Assembly: GCA_015478945.1 (NCBI GenBank)
Contig: JABUQX010042051.1
Span: forward strand, 55,001 to 82,884
DNA: 27,884 bases
Direction of reading: 5' to 3'
Source: Trachelipus rathkii
Lineage: Eukaryota > Arthropoda > Malacostraca > Isopoda > Trachelipodidae
Made by a program: the position numbers and the translations under genes. How positions within the stretch are numbered: the stretch's first letter is position 1; each line of letters begins with the position of its first letter. Positions 21,297 to 27,884 of the stretch are shown here, piece after piece. The notes below the pieces were generated by a model. The model did no database searches. It worked only from the letters and a program-made list of their open reading frames with translations, and was not told the origin of the DNA.

Positions 21297-22628
21297 ATGA
21301 AGCGCCCGAAACTATTTTGGAACCTGCTTTTCGTCTTAATAATAATAATTAATCGAGCCACGCCCTACCCGGATCGTTGCAGAAATGTAAGAAAGAGAGG
21401 ATACGAATTTTTCAATTTGGAAAATAAAACGAGAGGTTCGTTTTACGTTAAAAGGCTTCGCGATGCTAAGGGTTGCGAAAACGCAACGGAAAATTATTTA
21501 AAAATCCATCATTTGAGCTCGCCGATGCATATAGAAACCTGTCCAAAAAATGGTGAAAAACTCGATTTTGATGAAAAAAAATTAAATTTCTTTAGAATCG
21601 ATTTCGTTAAAAATGTGAGACTAAGATACTCGATACAGGAGCACCACAAATTTATATTTAAGGCCGTTTATAACAATACGGATATAGTTAATTTTTCTCG
21701 AAGACTCTCTGTTAATTCCAAGTTTTGCGGAATCTACCTTTCCCTGGAGTGCGTCAGTATGTGCGAAACGATCGGTGAACCATCCTGGTCTTCGTTTGGG
21801 GATATTGGAGAATTTTTTAATACCGCGATCGAAAATCTCGATTATTTCTGGAATAAAAACGGGTGGTATAAAGCCATGATCGTTTCAATTCCGATTCTGG
21901 TCATTCTCGCTATAGCGATGATTTTGAACGAAATACGCAAAATCATCATTAAGAGCCGATGCGCTAAAATAACTAAAAAAAAGAAAAATAAAGAAAGATT
22001 TAACAGCCTAGATGAAATCAAGAAGATGATTGAAAAAACCCGCGATGATGATGATGACGATGAAAATAATTCATTCGCGAAGAACGAAGAGAAAGAAAAT
22101 AAATTAACGCGAGATTCAGGACTTACATTTACGATACAAGTTAACAAGGAAAGAAGCGATAATAATAACGATACTAAGAATTTACGTTTCAGCGATGATT
22201 ATCCTATAAGTGATCCCTTCGAGTTTAAGTATCCGTTTCACACTTCCTCTTTAAAGAGATATCGGGAACCTTTCTCAACGTCGACTCTTAGAAGCTACCC
22301 GACGGGGAAAGATAACAACAGCCTACCGACCTTTATGAGATATCCTTCTCCACCATCAACAACCCCAATCTACTCTTCGCCCCCCCCGATGCCTCTCCTC
22401 TTCGAAGACTCTTTCCCGTCGTATCCATCTTTGAAAAGACAAAAACCCGCCGCTGAGAGAATTATTTCAACATCCACCGGTTCTTTTACCGGTCACACAC
22501 TTCCACCACCACCACCACCACTACCAGCATCGTCGTCGTCGTTGAAAATTCCGCCGCCTCCACCGCTTCCTTCTCTTCTCGCCACCCCTTTGAGTAGAAC
22601 GAGATTTCCGCATGAAACGAAGCTATAA
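21297..22628 (+). CDS. Copy F: membrane protein with polyproline tail
   Basis: 443 residues. The signal peptide is residues 1-21, ending NRA before TPYP. The ectodomain, about 22-192, shares with D and E the words RCRNV, RGYEFFNLE, KTRGSF, ETCPKNGE, SKFCGIY and SLEC. Its signature has C152-x3-C156 but no third Cys. The membrane segment is about 194-211, followed by a strongly basic stretch (KITKKKKNK). The tail is about 230 residues, with an acidic DDDDDDE run and then Ser/Pro-rich sequence with many PSP, PPP and YPS words. Near the end are two polyproline runs, L402 then six Pro, and I418 then five Pro then LP. Such runs are typical ligands for profilin, EVH1 or SH3 domains (family knowledge). 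A link to host actin is only a possibility. Intact, single exon. I see no canonical AATAAA close after the stop. Confidence 0.87.
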   Translation: MKRPKLFWNLLFVLIIIINRATPYPDRCRNVRKRGYEFFNLENKTRGSFYVKRLRDAKGCENATENYLKIHHLSSPMHIETCPKNGEKLDFDEKKLNFFRIDFVKNVRLRYSIQEHHKFIFKAVYNNTDIVNFSRRLSVNSKFCGIYLSLECVSMCETIGEPSWSSFGDIGEFFNTAIENLDYFWNKNGWYKAMIVSIPILVILAIAMILNEIRKIIIKSRCAKITKKKKNKERFNSLDEIKKMIEKTRDDDDDDENNSFAKNEEKENKLTRDSGLTFTIQVNKERSDNNNDTKNLRFSDDYPISDPFEFKYPFHTSSLKRYREPFSTSTLRSYPTGKDNNSLPTFMRYPSPPSTTPIYSSPPPMPLLFEDSFPSYPSLKRQKPAAERIISTSTGSFTGHTLPPPPPPLPASSSSLKIPPPPPLPSLLATPLSRTRFPHETKL

Positions 22629-22770
22629 CGCTTATATAAATGCAAACTCTACACGATAGATTTATAAAAATTAAAATCTATTGTACTTTTTATTACCATT
22701 TTTTTTACGTATTCCCATCGAAGAATTAATTGTTTTTCTCTAGTGCACTCCCGGTCACATACGAAGTTAA

Positions 22771-23103
22771 AAAAGCGAAATAGTGAGTGAGGCGTGTGGA
22801 TTCGACCCTGCTGTTACTGATGCCGCTGCTGTTACTGATGCCGCTGCTGCTCCTGCTGCTGCTCCTGCTGCTAATGATGATCGATCTGCAATTTCAGATT
22901 TTTATTTTACATTCTCTTCAATTTTAGATCCAATTTTTAATACTATATGTTGTAAGATTTTAGGAAAAATATCATACACCATTTTTGTTTTAAAAATTTA
23001 TTTATTCTATATATACAAATATTCAATATCTCCTGCTATTCTATTTATTCTATCTATCTATATACTATTATTTTTGCTCTATTTTTATACAAGCTTATTA
23101 TAG
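22771..23103 (+). CDS. Possible small membrane protein without ATG start
   Basis: An open frame follows TAA at 22768 and has no in-frame ATG. The first usual alternative start is GTG 22783, giving 107 codons. The N-terminal part is an Ala/Thr/Asp/Pro low-complexity run encoded by GCTGCTGCTCCTG-type repeats (about 22807-22872). The C-terminal 45 residues are strongly hydrophobic, enough for one or two membrane segments. In the next frame an ATG at 22820 opens a 35-codon Leu-rich stretch that stops at 22925. A one-base slip in the repeat could therefore join a Leu-rich signal to the hydrophobic end. It is downstream of F, with AATAAA at about 23113. It could be a decayed seventh family member, a small independent gene, or chance in AT-rich DNA. 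Confidence 0.3.
   Translation, partial: KSEIVSEACGFDPAVTDAAAVTDAAAAPAAAPAANDDRSAISDFYFTFSSILDPIFNTICCKILGKISYTIFVLKIYLFYIYKYSISPAILFILSIYILLFLLYFYTSLL
22807..22872 (+). repeat. CTG/GCTGAT-type trinucleotide repeat
   Basis: The phrase TGCTGTTACTGATGCCGC is repeated twice and is followed by CTGCTCCTG repeats. All three frames read as low complexity (Ala, Leu or Cys). Confidence 0.8.
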
Positions 23104-23136
23104 ACACGTTTTAATAAAAATTATTCACTGGAATAA

Positions 23137-23532
23137 TTACTGGTTTTTATTTAATTCCCAAATAATCAGTGAAGTTAAACGAAATACATAATCCCCTGGA
23201 AATACGCCCCGCTGCTTCGACTGCCCTTGCTGATGATGATAATGACGACGCGGGTTATCAATAATTTTTGATTTCGAACCACCTCCCCTATTATTATTAC
23301 TACTACTACTAAGAGGTTCGACATCGTCTCCGCCCGAGTTGCTGTAGACGAGATTCCCTTTATTGTGGTACTCAAATCTCGTTAAACATCGATGAATTTC
23401 ATCAACGGGGACGCTGTCGGCAATTTTCTGGAATTCCGTTTCTAACCACCTTCGGGCCTCGGGCGAATTAGCGACTTGTACGCGTAATAATACCAAAAAA
23501 ACATCAGTAGAGAGGCTGTCGAGCGCCACCAA
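23137..23532 (-). pseudogene. Hypothetical C-terminal gene fragment without ATG
   Basis: 131 codons if read from a TTG at 23532. The frame extends upstream only seven codons to a TGA, so there is no ATG. The N-terminal half looks like a folded protein (LVLLRV, EARRWLETEFQKIA, VDEIHRCL). The middle is a Ser/Asn/Gly-rich linker with histidines, and the end is hydrophobic. AATAAA overlaps the last codons before the stop, so the 3' end is very compact and converges with the frame ending at 23103. I do not recognise it. It is probably the tail of a larger minus-strand gene whose 5' part has decayed in 23540-24040. Confidence 0.4.
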
Positions 23533-25587
23533 CGTCGCAGGGGCGTCTGTGGTTCAGTTGTTAGGATTACCCCCAGCAGGTCGCTGAAGGATTGTTGCAC
23601 TCGTACTCAACCCTCGCGTGGCCCGGTAGTCCCACGAATAAAAATTCATTCGTGCACGTGCCTTTTATTCCCGTTTCTATTCAGCGCAACGGTCGAAGAA
23701 CACGATGGCGAGTATTTTGAACGATTTCAAGGTCTCTCCGCACGGTATCCAATAGATCGCAGCTTAAGTATTTCGTGCCTATTATATATCTGATACAACA
23801 AACGCGAGAGGTCCTTTCTTTTTCTTTGCCGATAATTTATCTTTTTTGTCGTATATAAGAATCTTCGAAGTAATGAGAACGGAGAAATAGGGCAGGAAAT
23901 TTTGATCCCCGCTCCCTCGCTCGGGATCCTCGTCCAATTTGACCCGGTCATGGTTTTGCCGTTCGCGATTGCCCGTAAAAGATTCGGAAGAAATACATTG
24001 TAAGGCGGAAATTCGTTTTATCATTCTCAGCACCAAGGTTTATTGTGCACAAAAGGCTTATTTCCACGGCAAGGACCTTTGCGGTATTTGTCCACTAGAA
24101 CGAACGTCGGCGAACCGCAATAAATCCTCGGCGATCTCTGTCTATATCATTCTCTTAGTGAGTTGTTTTCTACACAAAACCCCCCGAATAGGTTTTCGCT
24201 CTGCACACCCTACAACCCGCATCCCGATGACCCCCGGCGTCTACGAAGAGGCTCTACATACCGCTCGATTTTGCTCCTCTTTAATTGACGCGTCGTCCTT
24301 AGATATCAGTCGAGGGGTTCGGTAAAAAAAGAATAGATCTGTCTCAGTTTCACGAAAACAAACCTCGGTATAATAGATTCGCACATTGTTTCTTCTCCCA
24401 GTGAGCTTAGAAACGGATAGTTGAACAGGGGACGGCGACTTTTTCTTCAAAAAATTTCCGGCGTCGCCACGATAGATGAATGGCTAACGGCCGATCCGCG
24501 ATTGACGTTTTGTCGCAAGCTGCGATATGTGGGTACGAGCTCGAGTTATTCTGTCTTATTTGATCATCGCCACCCCCTCAAGGGCGCGAAGACTCGTGTT
24601 GTGTTGGTGTGGTTGCCACGGATACGAAGCAAAATTCCGTTGAATCTTTAAATTTACGACGCTGAAGGCTATTCTTCTTCTAATATCATCATTCAAAGGC
24701 CTCCGTTGAAACGTTCAGCCGCTCCACGCTCTTTTGTGTATATTCAACCCAAACACCTAGATAAGGGAGGTTAAGATGGAACCGACATTTATTCAAATGA
24801 TGATTGCGCGGGCGGGTAAGAGGCTTCTACTTTCCTCCGGACGTTCGTGTCCCACATTTTCTTCGTGCGGACCCAAGCAGCTTTGCAAGCTCTCTCTCTT
24901 AACAGAAATCATGCACGCGGGAGCGCCGCATGTCTCCTTCTCAGACGTACGATATCTGTGTCTAGCGCACAGCATATCCGACGTTACCCCTTAACGTATT
25001 AAAGGGCCATGAATCCCGGTGAAAAAAATCTTCGTCTTTCGCGCCACCTTGAGGGCGCGGGGTGCCTTGTTGTGATACGAATCCATCCATGCTTCGACTT
25101 CAATATTGCGTTCTCCTTGCTCGTCCCTGTGCGCTTCATCTGGCTCATCTTTTTAGTCAGCGTTATGTGATGCACGCTATTCGATATTCATGGTCTCCTC
25201 GAATCCTAGAAATCGTATTCTGATTTCTCAACCAATCCGGAAGATACGAGCCGAATTTTTATTATCGTTCGGATACTTCCTGAAAGCTTACTCATTGCGG
25301 TTATATAAAATATTGCTAGCTGACCATCGCTCACCGGAGTGTATCAGTAGTCAAGCTTTTGCAAAAAATATCCCTTTTAAATAATATTATGGTTATTTTA
25401 TCAGTAATCGCTTTGGTAATAAATCATTATGTCTGTTTCTTAACTCACAACATATTTCTCCGTGTTCTTCGTGTGATTCGTCTTTTCTCGTTTCCGTTCT
25501 TCGTAAACGGACATGTCATTTCGGCCGGGCAGAACACCGACTATATTTCAGCGTAGTTTTATCTGAGGGTTTTCTAGAGTTACAATT
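23533..25587. other. Decayed region with small overlapping ORFs
   Basis: GC and CpG content resemble the viral genes rather than the left flank, but no frame exceeds about 128 codons and stops are frequent on both strands. Frames at 23782-24036 (-) and 23909-24325 (+) overlap and both look mildly protein-like, so neither is called. Frames at 24421-24651, 24776-24994 and 25190-25384 (+) have no recognisable motif. The best reading is relict viral coding sequence with many mutations. I see no RNA gene. Confidence 0.4.
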
Positions 25588-25868
25588 TTATAGAAACATG
25601 TTTAACAAATGACGTATTTCGAACGCACACGCTCTCTTTAGACGTTCGGCTTCTAAGAGGTTTTGTGACCGAACGGCGTCGGTTCGTCTTCTTCCTCGGC
25701 CTTTGCCGTTTTCTGAGTTCGTCGTTTCGATTAGGAAACTCCGTTTGTCGTCTAGTTGGCGGTGCATATGTCTTCTCTTGAACTCGAGGGTTCGCTCCTC
25801 GGCTCCATCAGGCATTTCCTTATCGTAAAGGTGGTATGTTCTTAATAATAGGGCAATTACTGTTCAAT
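25588..25868 (-). pseudogene. Possible relict coding segment, charged protein
   Basis: The frame is open from just after a TGA near 25868 down to a stop at 25588. It has an internal ATG at 25815 (75 codons from there). Its sequence is strongly charged, with words such as LYDKEMPDG, EFKRRH and RQLDDKRSFLIE, and a helical end (EAERLKRACAFEIRHLL). This looks more like real protein than its neighbours. It has the same strand as the polymerase and could be a shifted remnant of that gene or of another one. I do not recognise it. Confidence 0.3.
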
Positions 25869-26904
25869 GCACTCGTGTTGTGTGTTGTGTTGTATGTTTC
25901 CATCTAATCTAATCGTCATGGTTCGTCTCCAGCTATTGTCGCACTTCCGTGTTTAATGACTTTTACAAACTTCGGGGAACACTTGGTCAGCTATCCATAT
26001 ACTGTGATTGGGCTAATACTAATTACCTTTTTATTTTTTTATCGGTAATCGAAATCCGAAGAAAGACACTCTGCTCCGTTCAGGGAACTAGTTTCATAGT
26101 GCAGATTCTCTCTCTCAAGGTAAAATACCGGGATAACCGGCCTCACCCATATTTACAATACTTACCTATTTTAATTTTTCGATAAAATTCGCAAAACGTT
26201 CTTTGTTCGGAGGTTTGGTATATCGAAAATACTTCGACGAATAATCTAGCGTCCAACCTCTGTCAGAACGCCTTTTGTAAAATAAGAGGCTTACAACCTC
26301 AGATCAGCTCCAAAAAAGTGCCTCTCACGAGTATCCCCGAAATATTCTGCAGGTTATCGAACCAAGCTCGAAATTTTTTTAGCGGCTATTTAATATGGCA
26401 CTACCTCGCTCTCCTCATATCCCATTGGAATTCAAAATTGGACAAGAGTTGAATTTCAACGCTGCAACTCATTCAAATTTATTTGCCCGAAACTTGATGC
26501 CGGATAGGACCGGAATTCATTCTATTCAATTAGACGTTGTTAGGAGGTGATCGTAATAACCTTAAGCATGGCTGCACTTTCGTGAGGGTAGAAGAATGTG
26601 TTAGTTCTTTCATCTTCCTTTTCAGATTATTCTCACTCAAATTTCGACCGAAAGAATTTTAAAATGATAGATTCGCGAAGCCCAAGCATCTTCTTTCAAA
26701 ATCGAGAGGACCGAACTACCCCAAAAAATTCTTTTGGGCGCGAGATTAAGCCCTCGCTCATCCAAGCCACCTGGACGAAGACGCCTGCAACTGTATAAGT
26801 CTCTCTAATCTACGGGGCACCCGACTTTTCGTTAACGTAAAGGAAAATTCAAACGGCTCGCTTACCCAGTGTTCCCAACTTCCCCTCTATCCAGTTATCA
26901 TAGC
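25869..26904. other. Region without supported genes next to the polymerase
   Basis: If the polymerase continued normally, its palm motif B and the catalytic YGDTDS-type motif C would be encoded here on the - strand. I find neither. Only short frames are present, each broken by stops. A minus-strand piece at about 26290-26370 (words FRAWFDNLQN and RGTFLEL) looks protein-like but ends at a stop. Confidence 0.4.
26395..26550 (+). CDS. Small hypothetical ORF, 51 aa
   Basis: ATG at 26395, stop at 26548. The product has balanced composition with words such as PLEFKIGQELNF and HSIQLDVV. Upstream the region also reads open on both strands in pieces. There is no promoter or poly(A) evidence. It is listed because the composition is not low complexity, but chance is quite possible. 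Confidence 0.2.
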   Translation: MALPRSPHIPLEFKIGQELNFNAATHSNLFARNLMPDRTGIHSIQLDVVRR

Positions 26905-27884
26905 TTACTTCAGATTTTCTTCGAGACGCGGTAGTGACGTCGCCTCCAGCAGCTTCGAAATCAATTTTCCCAAATCGTCGGCGGATTTCACGAGGTTGCC
27001 GAACGGGTAAAATATTTCCTCGAACAATTTCTCCTTCCCTTCGTACTCGTTGACCGAGAGATCGTAAAGGAGGGGGAAGTAATACTTTAATCCAGCCGGC
27101 TGCACTTGCGCGTCCTCGCGCCAGTAACCCCTTTCCTCTATCCAACTGGGAAAGGAGAGCCTCGGAAAATAATCGACCCCCAAATAGCGTCCGTTGGCTA
27201 AGTCCGCCTCGCGGTTAAATTTTTCGACGATCACGCTGTAAGGGATCCAATATCTCATAATCGACGAGCAAAAGGAGGTGTGAGCGTTAAAGACGTTCAT
27301 CGCGCTCTCGTCAATATCTTCTATCCTACGAGGAGAAACTATTTCGCTTTCAACAGCATCGCCGGTATCGGGAATAAACGATCATCGCCGGTATCGGGAA
27401 TAAACGATTGTCCGCGACGCCGATACTCGACGGACCTCACGACCTGACTATGAAACGCGAAAGTCGAGGGACAACAATTGTTCGTGATCATTATGGAGGG
27501 ATAAAGGGATGCGAAATCTAACGTTATCACCCCGTAGTCCGAAATGGACATTTGGATCGGAGTTATTACGAGCCCGCCTTTCGTAGAGCATTGGTAATTA
27601 TTGTGGTTATCAAAATATCCCGTGTTGCTGACTAGAATCTCCTTTTTACGTTTCACATCGTTCTCGAAACAGGCTTGAACGATTTTACTTCCTTTGGGCG
27701 CCCATCCGATTAAGGTGTCGAACGTCTTTCCCGTCAATTTGCCCAGCGAGGCTTGTTCCATCACCGTGTTTAGGCTCGACTCTAGGAGACTCACCAGGGC
27801 GGCATCGTGAACGCAGTAGGCGTGTATGTAAGCGGCTTTTTCCGAGTCTCTGGCTCCGCTGCGAAAGTAGTTGAGCAAGTCCTG
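26905..27884 (-). pseudogene. Family-B DNA polymerase fragment, frameshifted
   Basis: The frame enters from beyond the right edge, so the 5' part is missing. Residues are counted from 27878. YCVHDA (about 21-26) fits the Exo III pattern Y-x3-D of the 3'-5' proofreading domain. A GG-x-V-x-x-P word near 101-107 is followed by the polymerase motif A DFASLYPSIM (residues 121-130, 27489-27518), whose Asp binds catalytic metal. This makes it a RNA-primed, viral or delta-like family-B enzyme rather than a protein-primed one. A 26 bp duplication shifts the frame, which stops at 27339. The adjacent frame stays open from about 27356 to a stop at 26905 with protein-like sequence (words RYWIPYSV, YFPRLSFPSW, KYYFPLLYDL). 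Motifs B and C are not found. The gene would replicate viral DNA, but is dead as written. Nimavirus origin is the best guess from context; a herpes-like or other large DNA virus is not excluded. Confidence 0.8.
27357..27408. repeat. 26 bp perfect tandem duplication in the polymerase gene
   Basis: 27357-27382 is repeated exactly at 27383-27408. As 26 is not a multiple of 3, the copy shifts the reading frame, and the polymerase stops within about 20 bases after it. Confidence 0.95.

Noticed and set aside
21842..22147. Minus-strand ORF of 101 codons opposite copy F
   Set aside because: It is the complement of the Lys/Asp-rich tail and membrane segment of F, giving Ser/Phe low complexity.
15042..23103. 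Introns in the family genes
   Set aside because: D, E and F are each open from signal peptide to stop with no break, and the frameshifts in A-C are not flanked by convincing splice sites.
23545..23625. tRNA-like sequence (GTGGTTCAGTTGTTAGGAT resembles an A box)
   Set aside because: No convincing B box and no cloverleaf can be formed. At most a degraded tRNA-derived SINE head.
26849..27145. Minus-strand 98-codon ORF in another frame of the polymerase region
   Set aside because: The overlapping frame 26905-27300 has the more natural protein composition and joins the polymerase at the duplication. This one is Arg/Gly-rich, as expected of a shadow frame.

Overview
This window looks like arthropod, probably decapod crustacean, DNA that runs into a stretch of large-DNA-virus sequence, most likely an endogenous nimavirus-type element. 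Three things support this. The left 11.5 kb is AT-rich, has no convincing gene, and is full of (TA)n, (GT)n and A-rich microsatellites. A 1.1 kb array of the arthropod telomere motif TTAGG lies at about 11564-12690. To the right of it the sequence has more CpG, compact intronless genes, an hr-like repeat block, and a broken family-B DNA polymerase of viral type at the right edge. The virus-family assignment is an inference. The telomere motif, the repeat block and the polymerase motif A are seen directly.

Layout. 1-7200: AT-rich non-coding DNA with two small GC-rich islands. 7225-11310: microsatellites, a ~150 bp tandem repeat (7530-8150), a ~250 bp GT-rich minisatellite (8646-9470), several (TA)n tracts and a strong hairpin (11111-11139). 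11564-12690: degenerate TTAGG array, G-rich strand on +. 12925-14480, with a frayed edge to about 14640: about six tandem copies of a 253-277 bp unit rich in CACGTG/CGCGTG and TTTCGTACGAAA palindromes, resembling viral homologous regions (hrs). 15497-22628: six related genes in tandem on +, called A to F here. A and B are broken, C has a frameshift at its signal peptide, and D, E and F are intact. 22771-23532: two convergent ORFs without ATG starts. 23540-26900: sequence with frequent stops and only small ORFs, probably decayed viral DNA. 26905-27884: family-B DNA polymerase fragment on -, broken by a 26 bp tandem duplication.

The most interesting part is the A-F family. Each intact member has a signal peptide ending in Arg-Ala, an ectodomain of about 150-190 residues with conserved cysteines and a signature block (C-x3-C-x13-C in A, C and D, partly lost in B, E and F), one membrane segment, and a cytoplasmic tail. 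The ectodomains are related but the tails differ. E has four PPxY motifs, three of them in 31-residue tandem repeats. F has two polyproline runs. C has tyrosine motifs, PxxP motifs and a Gln/His tract. D is short. D, E and F share a TATA box 96, 96 and 97 bp before the ATG. This looks like a viral family of single-pass surface proteins that expanded by tandem duplication and diversified its intracellular tails. I do not recognise the family and no function is assigned.

Many single-base irregularities in simple repeats, a homopolymer G/C block at 8390-8480, and frameshifts at homopolymers suggest that some breaks could be assembly errors rather than real mutations.
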